This document shows, in pieces, positions 16,392 to 25,802 of a stretch of DNA of 36,238 nt. Each line of letters starts with the position of its first letter. Position 1 is the stretch's first letter. Made by a program: the position numbers and the translations under genes. Location: NCBI GenBank assembly GCA_018968795.1, contig JAGWZR010000001.1, forward strand, positions 1-36,238, in the 5' to 3' direction. Source of the DNA: Planctomycetota bacterium. GTDB taxonomy: Bacteria > Planctomycetota > Brocadiia > Brocadiales > Brocadiaceae. Below the pieces are notes generated by a model, which was not told the origin of the DNA, did not search any database, and saw only the letters and a list, made by a program, of their open reading frames with translations.

Positions 16392-18842
16392 ATGAGCACA
16401 ACAGCAACAACGATAGAATATGTGTTAAAACGTGATGGAAGGAAGGTGTCTTTCAACGAAAGAAAGATCGCCGATGCCATCTTTAAAGCAGCACAGGCGG
16501 TAGGAGGCGAAGACCGTGCCTTAGCAGATGAACTAGCGGTTGTTGTTGCCATGGTTCTAGAGAAAAAATACTCAGGGCAAACCCCCGGTATTGAGGATAT
16601 ACAGGACGTTGTAGAAAAGGTGCTCATTGAAACGGGACATGCCAAGACAGCCAAGGCATACATCCTCTATCGTGATAAAAGGGCGAGAAGCCGCGAATCC
16701 CTTCGTGTACGAAAGCAAACCAGGAAACGCGCAGATACGACCGATGTTTCCCTCCTGGTAAACACGGAGACAAAAGATGAAACATTTATATGGGATAAAC
16801 GGAAGATTGCAGATGCGTTGGGAAAAGAGGCCGACCTATCGGAAGAAGTTGCTGATGAAATTGCGGGTGTTGTAGAACAGAGAATCTTTTCCTCAGGACT
16901 AAACCGCATCTCAACGTCTTTAATACGGGAACTGGTAGATAATGAACTCTTCGAGAGAGGGTATAATAAGAAACTCGAAAAGCAGGCGGTAATTGGCATG
17001 CCTAAGTACGATCTTGTTGAATTGGTCATGTCAAAAAATAAAGAAAACAGCAATATTGCCACGAATAATCCGGAGGCAATTAATCTTGCAATTGCCGAAA
17101 ATACCTTAAAGCAATTTGCCCTTCAGGAGGTTTTTTCAAAGGATGTTGCGGATGCCCATCTCAGTGGGATGGTACACATCCATGATTTGGGTTATCCAAC
17201 AAGAGTATATTGTTCTTCCCATTCTTTAGAGTATTTGAAAAAATATGGGCTGTCGCTTCAAAACCTGGACACAGAATCTGCGCCTGCAAAGCATGCACGC
17301 ACCCTGACCGGGCATTTAAACACGTTCCTGGCGTCTATGCAGGCCTATTATGCTGGCGCCCTTGGTGTTGGCTATGTCAATATCATGTATGCCCCTTATC
17401 TTGAAGGAATGAGCTATAAAGAGATGAAACAAGAAGCGCAGCATCTCATCTTTAGTTGTTCACAGAGCGCTTTTTCTCGCGGGGGACAAACCTTATTCCT
17501 GGATTTCAATGTTCACACAGGCATTCCAAGATACTTAAGGAATATTCCTGCTATCGGACCCGGTGGAAAACCCACAGGAAAGACCTACGGAGATTATGAG
17601 GAAACAGCCAGGCAATTTACCCTTGCTATGCTGGACGTATGGCGCGCAGGGGATTGTTATGGACACGTTTTCGCATTTCCAAAGTGTGATTTCCATATTA
17701 ATGAAGATACGTTAAATGATCCAAAACAATACGAACTTTTGGAATATGCCTGCCAAATTGCCAGCGAGAACGGCGTTCCCTATTTCATCTTTGATAGAGA
17801 TGAGATTACGCTCTCTGCCTGCTGTCGTTTGCGTACCACAATCGACGATCATTATATGATCAAGCATCCCGAAAGTATGCGTTTCTGCGGGTTCCAAAAT
17901 ATTACTATTAACCTCCCACAGGCATCCTATAAAGCAGGTAGAGGAAATTGGGATGCACTGTACAAAGAAATTGATAAAGGCATTGATATTGCCGTAAAGG
18001 CGCATCTCCAGAAGAAGCAGTTTGTTAAAAGTTTAATGTCAAGTCCGGAAATGCCTCTTTGGGAAATTGGCAAGAAGGCCAAGGACGGCCGTCCTTATGT
18101 CGATCTGGAAACTTCAACATATATTGTAGGCATCTTAGGATTAAACGAGTGTCTCCAATTTATGACAGGGAGAGAATTGCACGAAGGTGAGGATATGATT
18201 AAACAAGGACTGCGGGTTATTTCTCACATGTATTCTCGTGTTAAGGAAGCGGGAAAGAAATACAATTTAAAATTTTCTTTAGAGGAATCCCCTGCTGAAA
18301 GCGCTAGCAGAAGACTGGCGAAGGTTGACATAAGAAATTATCCAGAAGCTGCGGATATGGTAAAGGGCAATATCGAAAGAGATGAATTTTACTATACCAA
18401 TAGCGTGCACCTGCGCCCAGATGCCCCCGTAGACATGATTACCCGTATATTCCTCCAGAGTAAATTCCATACCATGATTGAGTCGGGCGCCATTATCCAC
18501 GCATTTGTAGGAGAGGAAAGGCCACCCGCATCCAGTATAATGAACCTGGTTAAAAAGACCTTTAAAAACACTCAGGCGGCACAGGTTACAATCTCTCCAG
18601 AATTTACTATTTGCAATGAGTGCAAGAAGGTTACTCAGAAACTTACCGATATTTGCGGATACTGCGGTTCTAGGAATGTATACGGTATTTCAAGAATCGT
18701 GGGATACTTTAGTCGAATCAATAACTGGAATAAGTCTAAGATCGGCGAGCTTGCAGACAGACACAAAGGCAACTATAGTGTAAATGATTTCTTACCAAAA
18801 GAAGAGAAAGTGTTTATGGAATCATGTGTAGCAAAGTGTTGA
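16392..18842 (+). CDS. nrdD: Anaerobic (class III) ribonucleoside-triphosphate reductase
   Basis: An oxygen-sensitive glycyl-radical enzyme that reduces NTPs to dNTPs. The 816-residue chain begins with two ATP-cone regions (about 8-100, with YVLKRDGRKVSFNERKIADA, and about 128-215, with FIWDKRKIADALGKEA), which bind allosteric nucleotides. The catalytic barrel follows (SQSAFSRGGQTLFLDFN). The C-terminus has a zinc site C741, C744, C755, C758 (CNEC and CGYC) and the glycyl-radical loop SRIVGYF with Gly771. A GGAGGGGG lies ahead of the ATG. The gene is 126 bases upstream of its activase nrdG. No oxygen-dependent class I reductase is seen nearby. Confidence 0.96.
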   Translation: MSTTATTIEYVLKRDGRKVSFNERKIADAIFKAAQAVGGEDRALADELAVVVAMVLEKKYSGQTPGIEDIQDVVEKVLIETGHAKTAKAYILYRDKRARSRESLRVRKQTRKRADTTDVSLLVNTETKDETFIWDKRKIADALGKEADLSEEVADEIAGVVEQRIFSSGLNRISTSLIRELVDNELFERGYNKKLEKQAVIGMPKYDLVELVMSKNKENSNIATNNPEAINLAIAENTLKQFALQEVFSKDVADAHLSGMVHIHDLGYPTRVYCSSHSLEYLKKYGLSLQNLDTESAPAKHARTLTGHLNTFLASMQAYYAGALGVGYVNIMYAPYLEGMSYKEMKQEAQHLIFSCSQSAFSRGGQTLFLDFNVHTGIPRYLRNIPAIGPGGKPTGKTYGDYEETARQFTLAMLDVWRAGDCYGHVFAFPKCDFHINEDTLNDPKQYELLEYACQIASENGVPYFIFDRDEITLSACCRLRTTIDDHYMIKHPESMRFCGFQNITINLPQASYKAGRGNWDALYKEIDKGIDIAVKAHLQKKQFVKSLMSSPEMPLWEIGKKAKDGRPYVDLETSTYIVGILGLNECLQFMTGRELHEGEDMIKQGLRVISHMYSRVKEAGKKYNLKFSLEESPAESASRRLAKVDIRNYPEAADMVKGNIERDEFYYTNSVHLRPDAPVDMITRIFLQSKFHTMIESGAIIHAFVGEERPPASSIMNLVKKTFKNTQAAQVTISPEFTICNECKKVTQKLTDICGYCGSRNVYGISRIVGYFSRINNWNKSKIGELADRHKGNYSVNDFLPKEEKVFMESCVAKC

Positions 18843-18968
18843 GTTCCAGGAGAAAACACCTTCACATATTCCCATGTATATCAAAAACTAAAACAGAATT
18901 GTGCTTAAATAATTTTTGTTTTTGATGTGGCTTTTTGCTATTTGATTCTTTATATTTGACTTAATATT

Positions 18969-19703
18969 ATGATAGTGCCAATTAAGGGATTTATAGAAAA
19001 CAGCCTTATTGAATGGGAAGGGAAGATTGCTTCTATAATTTTTTTACCTACCTGTAACCTTCGTTGCCCTTATTGCCATGCCCCACATTTAGTTCAAACG
19101 CCAAACGAATTAGAATCCATTCCTATAGACGCTGTAATTAACAAGGTGCGGCAAAATCATGGATGGATAGATGGTGTTGTAGTTACAGGCGGTGAGCCAA
19201 CTTCACACAAGAACCTCGATACCCTCCTCAAACTGTTAAAAGACATAGGAATCATGGTACGCCTAGATACCAACGGTACAAATCCAAACATACTAAAGGA
19301 TTTAATCGATAGAGGCCTCTTAGATTGTGTTGCCATGGATATCAAGGCCCCCCTTCTGAAAGAAAAGTACGAACAGATTACTGGCGTATTGTGCAATGTT
19401 GAAGATATCATGAAAAGCATTCATATTATTATGGAAAGCGGCATTGAATACGAGTTTCGCACCACCGTATGTCCATCCCAATTAGATGGAGATGATATTG
19501 AAAAAATTGCCAAGGCTATTAAAGGCGCCGGGCGTTATGTAATACAGTCTTTTCGACCGAACCATTGCCTCGATACAAAGATGCTAAGGATTGAACCGTA
19601 CTCTGTAGAAATACTCAGGGATTTTGCAACGAGCGCCAGTAAATATGTTGACTATTGTTGCGTGCGTGGTGAAGACAGAAAGGTTTTACAGCGGAATTGG
19701 TGA
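18969..19703 (+). CDS. nrdG: Anaerobic ribonucleotide reductase activating protein (radical SAM)
   Basis: NrdG uses a [4Fe-4S] cluster and SAM to create the glycyl radical on NrdD. The cluster motif CNLRCPYC is at residues 29-36 (C29, C33, C36; CX3CX2C). GGEPTSH is the GGE-type SAM-binding motif. With 244 residues it belongs to the longer NrdG2/PflA-like branch rather than the 154-residue E. coli type. ATG at 18969 has no ribosome site; a GTG two codons later (18975) is an alternative. The 126-base gap after nrdD shows no terminator, so co-transcription is likely. Confidence 0.92.
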   Translation: MIVPIKGFIENSLIEWEGKIASIIFLPTCNLRCPYCHAPHLVQTPNELESIPIDAVINKVRQNHGWIDGVVVTGGEPTSHKNLDTLLKLLKDIGIMVRLDTNGTNPNILKDLIDRGLLDCVAMDIKAPLLKEKYEQITGVLCNVEDIMKSIHIIMESGIEYEFRTTVCPSQLDGDDIEKIAKAIKGAGRYVIQSFRPNHCLDTKMLRIEPYSVEILRDFATSASKYVDYCCVRGEDRKVLQRNW

Positions 19704-19759
19704 TTTCTTTTATCCATTTTAGTCCTAGTTATTGCCTAAAAGAGAGGGGGTGATTTTGT

Positions 19760-19846
19760 ATGGCGATGAAGAAGTGCAAAACTTCTGGAAAGACATCAAA
19801 GGGGAGTTGCAAGAAACCAGCAAAGAAGAAATCAACAAAAAAATAA
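19760..19846 (+). CDS. Possible 28-residue lysine-rich peptide
   Basis: An ATG at 19760 lies five bases after a near-complete anti-SD match (AGGGGGTGAT, 19745-19754), one of the strongest ribosome sites in the window. The peptide reads MAMKKCKTSGKTSKGSCKKP and then AKKKSTKK: 13 of 28 residues are lysine, with cysteines at 6 and 17 and no acidic residue. Such composition resembles small histone-H1-like or RNA-binding basic peptides; I assign no function. The gene is followed about 100 bases later by a strong hairpin (19950-19987), so it could form its own short transcript. A competing frame on the same strand (GTG 19750 or TTG 19732 to 19932) encodes up to 66 residues but has no well-placed ribosome site. 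Confidence 0.5.
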   Translation: MAMKKCKTSGKTSKGSCKKPAKKKSTKK

Positions 19847-19949
19847 TCAGTATTTCTAGCGATATCCAAATTTTTAAAAATAAATACCAATACAAAAAAA
19901 TAGCGCTTAGGGAATTCCTTATAATTTGTTGAACCGGTTATGTGTAGCG

Positions 19950-19987
19950 AAAGAGGGGTGTTTTGATTTATCAAAACTCCCCTCTTT
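19950..19987 (+). terminator. Strong terminator-like hairpin before smc
   Basis: A 17-bp stem (19950-19966 with 19971-19987) with a single mismatch and a four-base TTTA loop; the lower half is AAAGAGGGG against CCCCTCTTT. The RNA ends in TCTTTATT, a weak U tract. It would end the lysine-rich micro-gene transcript, and perhaps nrdG readthrough, only 33 bases before the smc ATG. Confidence 0.7.
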
Positions 19988-20019
19988 ATTGGCATATTTC
20001 CAATTTTAAATTTAGCGTA

Positions 20020-23000
20020 ATGAAACTCAAGAAACTAGAATTGTTCGGTTTTAAATCCTTTGCTGAAAAGACGGAAGTTGTCTTTGAGAATGGGATAACC
20101 GTCATTGTAGGCCCGAACGGGTGCGGAAAAAGCAATATCATCGATGCCGTCAAGTGGGTGCTTGGAGAACAAAGCGTAAAATCATTACGGGGTAACGAAA
20201 TGGCAGACGTAATCTTTAGCGGGACAGATAAACGCCCATCCCTTGGGTATGCAGAGGTATCCCTCTCCATTCAAAATAATAAAGGCCTATTACCACTCGA
20301 ATACTCCGAGGTTTGTATAACTCGCCGTTTGTATGCTTCGGGTGAATCAGAATATCTTATCAATAAGCAGCCGAGCCGATTAAAGGACATTCGAGAGCTT
20401 TTCCTCGATACTGGTTTTGGCGCAAATGCCTATTCTGTGATTGAGCAGGGAAATGTGGAAGCCTTGCTGCAAGCGGATTCTCACGAAAGGCGACTCTTAT
20501 TTGAAGAGGCTGCGGGAATCAGCAAGTTTAAATCACGCAAGAAATCTGCCCTGAGCAAGCTCGAACACGTTGAGCAAAACTTACTGAGGGTTGGTGATAT
20601 TATCGAAGAATTACAAAAACAGCTTCGTTCCGTAAAACTCCAGGCGTCAAAGGCGAGAAAATATCAAGAATATGTGGAACAATTGAAAAAACTAAAGGTC
20701 GGCCTTTCGTTAAAGAACTATTGCGATCTCAAGTGCAAAAAGGCTGATATTTCAGAACAGGTAAATCAAATTGAAGAACAAAACAAAAAGACGGCTGTAG
20801 GTATTGCTGCGCTTGAAATACAATTGAATGAGGCTGAGAATACGATAGACCAATTATTGCAACAATTATCACAGATGCAAACTGAAAGGGTAAATCTGGA
20901 AGCACAGATATCCAACAATCAAGATAAAATAAAATATGATTATGAACGCATTAAAGAACTAGAGACTCAACGTGAAAAATATATTGAACAGCAAACCGGT
21001 CTTGAAAATAAGATAGCCGAAACAAACAATAAAATTACTGAAACAAAAGAGGCTCTGGATTTACTGGAACAAGAAATTCTAAAGTTTACGGATGTTCAGA
21101 AGACAAAAGAGATATCACAAAAACAGATCAACCTCGAATGCGACCTCTTGTACCAAAGCATTGATGAAAAGAAGGCTGAGGTCATCACTATCCTTCAAAA
21201 AGAGTCTAGCTTACAGAACGAGATTGGTAGTCTAACCACCGAGAAAGATACCCTGTCAAATAGAAAATTGCGCCTTTCGAAGAGACAAGAAGAAATCAGT
21301 TCATTCATAGACGCCCTGATGTCTAAACAACAAGAAATTATGAAAGAAAAGAACATGCTGATGGAAGAGTTCAATTGTTTAGACCAAAAATTATCCACAT
21401 CAAAAGGACGTATACAAGAACTCGTACAGACGATACGGTCTTTAGATGAACAAATCAATCAGCAAAAACAATTGCAGAGCAGCAAAACTTCCCGGCATGA
21501 GGTCCTCATGGACTACGAAATGAAGGCAGAGGGCGTTGAGGCTGGCGCGAGGGTGATCTTAGAGGAAGCCAAGAAGGACTCTGCGGCGGTGAATGGCATC
21601 CGTGGCATGATTGCAGATATGTTAAAAGTTGATCTACCCTATGCGTTAGCTATTGAAACCGCTTTGGGTGAAAGGGCTCAAGGCATTATTACCGACACCA
21701 CCGCTAACGCCATCCAATCTATTACATTTCTCCAAAAGAATCAAAAAGGACGTGCAGTTTTTTCCCCGTTAGATAGAACAAACGGCAAGTCCTCCGTTCC
21801 CGAAGAAATCTTACAAAAACCCGACGTAATTGGTATAGCTGCTAAGCTTGTAAACAGCGCAGAAGAGGTTGGCAAGGTTATCGATAGTCTTCTCAATAAT
21901 ACAGTTGTCGTAAAGAATCTCAATGCGGCATTAGCGCTAAACGGTCATTCTCATGCTGTTCGATATGTTACACTCGACGGCGAATTGTTAGAACCTGAAG
22001 GCACGCTAAGCGGCGGCAAGAAGCAGGGACAGGTGGGTATCATATCCCGTAAAAGCGAGTTGAAAAAGATTGAAGAAGACTTGAGTCAAATTGAGCAAAA
22101 TCTTAAAAATTTAGAACAGGAAAAACATACTCATGTTGAGGAACTTACTGGACTCGAATTAGAAACAGCCCAATTGACGAAAAAAATAGACCAAATAAAT
22201 ATTTCAAAGATTTCCAAGGAAAATGAGCTTGCACAAAACGAACAGAAACAAAACGAATTTAATACAGAGAAAAAAATAAATGAAACCGAAATGGAAGAGA
22301 TTGATGTGGAAGTGAAAAATGCTCATGAACGGGAGAAGGCTTTGCAGGAAGAATTGAGACTTCTGAACCAGCAGCACAAACAGTTAGAACAACAGGTCGA
22401 AGAGTCCTCCGTCCTGGCAGAAGAAAAAGAACGGTCAAAAAAAGGTATCCAGGATGAAATAACTGCCTTAAAGGTCAACCTTGCTCAGAGGCAGGAAAAG
22501 AAAGACGGATTGAGTAAGGTCTTGACCAAACTTTATGCCGACCTGCGGGAAACACAGGAACAAATTAAAAATATTATCCATGAAAGCCAGAATTGTCAGC
22601 AGAAAAAGCTGGAAGCCGAGGAAGAAATCAAACATTTGGAATTCGTAGTGAACGAACTTCAAATCAAAAAAACTGCTTCAGATGAGTCGATAACCTCTCT
22701 TAAGGTAGAACAAGCGGGGCTCGAGCTTAAAGCTACAGAATTAAAGACACGCCTTGAAGGAAAACGCACAGAGCAAAAACAGCTTGAACAACAACAACAG
22801 GAATTTAAACTGAAAGAAAATGAGTATCAAATACGCATAACGAATCTGGAAGAGCGTGTACGGGAAGAATATCAACTTGATCTGGCAACCTTAGACACAA
22901 CAACAGGCGAAATCAAGCTGGAATTGAGCACACCACCGCCTGAACCTGCCGATACGGCTAATTCTCAGATTGACTTCTGGGAGGCAGTCTCCAGAGAAAT

Positions 23001-23643
23001 TGGAGAATTACAAGGAAAGATCGAAAGGTTGGGAAATGTGAACCTTGAGGCGATCAAAGAACAAGACGAGCTGGAGGTCCGTGATACGTTCCTTGTAAAT
23101 CAGAAGGAAGACCTTGAAAAGTCACATAACGCCCTGCAGAACTTGATTAAAAAAATCAATCATACCAGCCGTGAATTATTTGAGAAGACCTTTCACGACA
23201 TCCGCCAGAATTTCCAGGTAATGTTCAGAAAACTGTTTGGTGGTGGTAAGGCCGATATAATCCTTGAGGAAAACGTGGATATCCTAGAGGCAGGAATTGA
23301 AATAATGGCGCAGCCACCCAATAAAGAGCTTCGATCAATTACCCTCCTCTCAGGCGGCGAGAAGGTAATGACCACCGTAGCGTTGCTTTTTGCTGTGTTC
23401 CAATCTAAGCCCAGTCCGTTCTGCATTCTGGACGAGGCCGACGCCGCCCTGGACGAAAGCAACATCAATAGGTTCATCCATGTTTTAAAGGAATTTACTA
23501 AGGACATACAATTCCTCGTTATTACCCACAACAAGGTTACCATGGGTATTGCAGATGTTCTTTATGGAATAACGATGCAAGAGCCCGGCGTGTCAAAGAA
23601 GGTTGCCGTTAAGTTTGAGGAGATTGAGCGGAAGGTCGCTTAA
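20020..23643 (+). CDS. smc: Chromosome segregation ATPase SMC
   Basis: The condensin ATPase. The chain has 1207 residues: an N-terminal ATPase half with Walker A GPNGCGKS (31-38) and QGNVEALLQ, a first long coiled coil (about 165-500), a hinge (about 515-665; GIRGMIADMLKVDLPYALAI), a second coiled coil (about 680-1010), and the C-terminal half with the LLSGGEK signature and Walker B FCILDEADAALDE. I choose ATG 20020, since the family starts MKLKKLELFGFKSF; the longer frame from TTG 19963 begins inside the hairpin at 19950-19987. There is no ribosome site before 20020. ScpA is encoded 8.4 kb upstream. Confidence 0.96.
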   Translation: MKLKKLELFGFKSFAEKTEVVFENGITVIVGPNGCGKSNIIDAVKWVLGEQSVKSLRGNEMADVIFSGTDKRPSLGYAEVSLSIQNNKGLLPLEYSEVCITRRLYASGESEYLINKQPSRLKDIRELFLDTGFGANAYSVIEQGNVEALLQADSHERRLLFEEAAGISKFKSRKKSALSKLEHVEQNLLRVGDIIEELQKQLRSVKLQASKARKYQEYVEQLKKLKVGLSLKNYCDLKCKKADISEQVNQIEEQNKKTAVGIAALEIQLNEAENTIDQLLQQLSQMQTERVNLEAQISNNQDKIKYDYERIKELETQREKYIEQQTGLENKIAETNNKITETKEALDLLEQEILKFTDVQKTKEISQKQINLECDLLYQSIDEKKAEVITILQKESSLQNEIGSLTTEKDTLSNRKLRLSKRQEEISSFIDALMSKQQEIMKEKNMLMEEFNCLDQKLSTSKGRIQELVQTIRSLDEQINQQKQLQSSKTSRHEVLMDYEMKAEGVEAGARVILEEAKKDSAAVNGIRGMIADMLKVDLPYALAIETALGERAQGIITDTTANAIQSITFLQKNQKGRAVFSPLDRTNGKSSVPEEILQKPDVIGIAAKLVNSAEEVGKVIDSLLNNTVVVKNLNAALALNGHSHAVRYVTLDGELLEPEGTLSGGKKQGQVGIISRKSELKKIEEDLSQIEQNLKNLEQEKHTHVEELTGLELETAQLTKKIDQINISKISKENELAQNEQKQNEFNTEKKINETEMEEIDVEVKNAHEREKALQEELRLLNQQHKQLEQQVEESSVLAEEKERSKKGIQDEITALKVNLAQRQEKKDGLSKVLTKLYADLRETQEQIKNIIHESQNCQQKKLEAEEEIKHLEFVVNELQIKKTASDESITSLKVEQAGLELKATELKTRLEGKRTEQKQLEQQQQEFKLKENEYQIRITNLEERVREEYQLDLATLDTTTGEIKLELSTPPPEPADTANSQIDFWEAVSREIGELQGKIERLGNVNLEAIKEQDELEVRDTFLVNQKEDLEKSHNALQNLIKKINHTSRELFEKTFHDIRQNFQVMFRKLFGGGKADIILEENVDILEAGIEIMAQPPNKELRSITLLSGGEKVMTTVALLFAVFQSKPSPFCILDEADAALDESNINRFIHVLKEFTKDIQFLVITHNKVTMGIADVLYGITMQEPGVSKKVAVKFEEIERKVA

Positions 23644-23899
23644 CTAACCTGTAAAGTTGACAAAAGCAAAAGTACTCCCACACAAAAGGCACCAATTCTC
23701 ACCCCCACGACATCTCAAAAATTTTAACATTCCTCATAAAAGGTGTGGTATATATAGTATTCCACGCTAAGATTTTCGGTCATTACGCTTTTTCTGAATA
23801 ACAGAGCGATACCACCAAATGCCATTCTAAGGGAAATAAAGAATCTAATTGTTATACGTGCCGCACTTCATGCGAGAAAATAAAAATAACTAAATTGTA
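23644..23899. other. Intergenic stretch between smc and the comEA-like gene
   Basis: No gene found. One short plus-strand frame (about 23808-23895) has four cysteines but no start codon or ribosome site. Only the promoter at 23900-23927 is supported in the wider gap. Confidence 0.6.
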
Positions 23900-23927
23900 T
23901 TGAAAGACCTAAAATTACTGTTACAAT
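23900..23927 (+). promoter_or_regulatory. Promoter of the comEA-like/AI-2E transporter operon
   Basis: TTGAAA (23900-23905), a 16-base spacer and TACAAT (23922-23927), about 51 bases before the ATG at 23979. Confidence 0.5.
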
Positions 23928-23978
23928 GAAAATTAAATGTAAGAGCATATAAAGCCCTCACAATGGCCTGTAGAAATT

Positions 23979-24371
23979 ATGCAAATATCACAGAAGCCAT
24001 CCAGCAACTTTTCTCCCACAAAAAGGCAACTTATTGTCATCTTCTTTTTGGCAACAACGTTGTTTATTGGTGTCATAATAAAGGTTGGCAAAGATTATCA
24101 TTGGTTCCTGCCAAGAACGGAAATTATAAGCCTTCTTAAACCTGAAGATATAAAAGTCAAACTGGATATCAACACAGCTCCCTGGTATGAATTGGTACTG
24201 CTTCCCAAATTGGGTGAAACAAAAGCCATGGCAATCGTGGCTTACCGAGAAAAATATGGTGATTTTAAAACCATTGATGAGTTGTCCAGGGTAAGCGGTA
24301 TGAGTGCCTCCGTCTTAGAGACCATAAGGGATCATATAAAGATTGATCAGACACGACCAATGTCAGACTGA
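23979..24371 (+). CDS. Membrane-anchored helix-hairpin-helix protein (ComEA-like)
   Basis: The protein has 130 residues. A hydrophobic helix at about 18-36 is a membrane anchor; a linker follows. Residues about 60-125 form a ComEA-type double helix-hairpin-helix: LDINTAPWYELVLLPKLGET, then IVAYREKYGDFKTIDELSRV and SGMSASVLETI. ComEA binds incoming DNA in natural transformation, but small HhH proteins of this type also occur where competence is unknown. No comEC or comF is adjacent. It lies 19 bases ahead of the permease gene and behind its own promoter. No ribosome site is visible before the ATG. Confidence 0.82.
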   Translation: MQISQKPSSNFSPTKRQLIVIFFLATTLFIGVIIKVGKDYHWFLPRTEIISLLKPEDIKVKLDINTAPWYELVLLPKLGETKAMAIVAYREKYGDFKTIDELSRVSGMSASVLETIRDHIKIDQTRPMSD

Positions 24372-24390
24372 ATAATCGAGAATAGAATTT

Positions 24391-25644
24391 ATGGAAAAAG
24401 AGCGGCAAAAAATACTGGAAAACTTATGGGTCCGTGTGATACTCATCGGTCTTTCGATCAGTATTTTTCTGGTATTATGCTATTTTCTGAAAGGCACGCT
24501 CATCTCGCTTTTTCTGGCATTTACCGTAGCTTATATTTTCAATCCTGTAGTTAGTTTCTTTGAGCGCAGACACTGGCCATTCTCCCACACGTATATACAT
24601 CGTGGATTCGGCATTGTTATCCTCATTATTGCTGTCCTTCTGTCCACGGCTGGGTTTTTGACCTATGCGATTCCCAAAACTACCAGCGGGATTTATCAAG
24701 TGGGCTGCATGATTAAAAACCAATACCCAAAGTATGAAACTACTATCGAGACATGGATTGAAAAATATGGGAACATAGAACTCGCCAAATCAATTGAGTC
24801 GCTACTAAAAGAGCGTATCGCACCCACCCACAACCACGATCGGAAAAAGATTAAGCCTGCGGACATACAGGAAACAAATGAACAGAAACCCTCCTCCGTA
24901 CAGGAGTCCGATATCGTAAAAGAATCTCGCTTGCAAAAAATACGTTTAGCGGAGATGGCATGGGGATTCAAAAAATATATTCCACAGGCTATAGGTTTTT
25001 TACTGAACATCGTCAAGAACATCTTTTATAGCACCTTCGGGTTCCTGGGTATTATCGTAAACTTTGTCATCTTCAGTGTCGTATCTGTTTACTTGCTCAA
25101 GGACTTCAACAACATCGCAAAAAAAATTAAAGAGCTTTTCCCTTTATCGAAAAGAGAGCAGGCAGTGCGGCTCTTATCCAAGGTAAATGATAATCTTCGG
25201 TATTTTTTGCGTGGCCAGCTTATTATCTGTCTTATCCTTTCCCTCATCTACAGCATTGGTTTGACAATTGCCGGCATTCCCTTATCATTTCTCATTGGTT
25301 TTATTGCAGGTTTTGGCAATTTGATTCCATACGTTGGTACTGGAACAGGAATTGTTCTGGCTTCCGCTCTCTCACTCTTTCAATTCCACGATTTCAAACA
25401 TATACTGTATATTCTCATACCTTTTGGTGTGGGACAATTACTTGAAGGAATCGTGATAACGCCGCGGGTTATGGGAAAAGGTTTGGGATTGAGTCCCGCC
25501 ATGGTAATCCTATCTATCCTAATCTGCAGTCAATTGCTGGGATTTTTAGGTCTGTTGTTAGCTGTACCGATTGCCTCCACGGTAAAAGTTTTTATTGACG
25601 AGTTCCTTTCAAAATATAAATCCTCTCCGTATTATAAAGAGTGA
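24391..25644 (+). CDS. AI-2E family transporter (PerM/YdiK-like membrane protein)
   Basis: A 417-residue polytopic protein with about eight hydrophobic segments: 15-40, 42-60, 70-92, 200-240, 285-315 and three more up to about 395. Family signatures include FNPVVSFFERR, AGFGNLIPYVGTGTGI and LLEGIVITPRVMGKGLGLSP. Family members have been reported to export autoinducer-2 or to act in Na+/H+ exchange, so the substrate is uncertain. A polar insertion at about residues 145-180 (rich in Lys, Glu and Gln) separates the third and fourth helices. The gene is co-transcribed with the HhH protein. Confidence 0.88.
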   Translation: MEKERQKILENLWVRVILIGLSISIFLVLCYFLKGTLISLFLAFTVAYIFNPVVSFFERRHWPFSHTYIHRGFGIVILIIAVLLSTAGFLTYAIPKTTSGIYQVGCMIKNQYPKYETTIETWIEKYGNIELAKSIESLLKERIAPTHNHDRKKIKPADIQETNEQKPSSVQESDIVKESRLQKIRLAEMAWGFKKYIPQAIGFLLNIVKNIFYSTFGFLGIIVNFVIFSVVSVYLLKDFNNIAKKIKELFPLSKREQAVRLLSKVNDNLRYFLRGQLIICLILSLIYSIGLTIAGIPLSFLIGFIAGFGNLIPYVGTGTGIVLASALSLFQFHDFKHILYILIPFGVGQLLEGIVITPRVMGKGLGLSPAMVILSILICSQLLGFLGLLLAVPIASTVKVFIDEFLSKYKSSPYYKE

Positions 25645-25650
25645 TCACTT

Positions 25651-25787
25651 ACCACAGATTGACACGGAAAAGCGCGGAGAATAACGTATAATTCGGAACG
25701 TTGTACATGGAGCAGCGATTGAGGTTTTTTGTTACTCACCCCTAAAAAACGTTTTTAATTCGGTGTGATTCTGTGAAAATCCGTGGT
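25651..25787. repeat. Short element with 18-bp imperfect terminal inverted repeats
   Basis: ACCACAGATTGACACGGA (25651-25668) and the reverse complement of TCTGTGAAAATCCGTGGT (25770-25787) agree at 14 of 18 bases. The 137-bp unit has no coding frame and fills the gap between the permease and uvrB. Similar arms occur at 4031-4084. It may be a small dispersed repeat of MITE or REP type. Confidence 0.4.
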
Positions 25788-25802
25788 TAATCATTACACC
25801 AT

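Noticed and set aside
19732-19932. A 66-codon plus-strand frame overlapping the lysine-rich peptide
   Set aside because: It begins at TTG or GTG with no properly spaced ribosome site, whereas the ATG in the other frame has a very strong one. It was kept as an alternative, not as a gene.
23808-23895. Short plus-strand frame with four cysteines (CYTCRTSC) between smc and the HhH gene
   Set aside because: No start codon and no ribosome site; probably chance.
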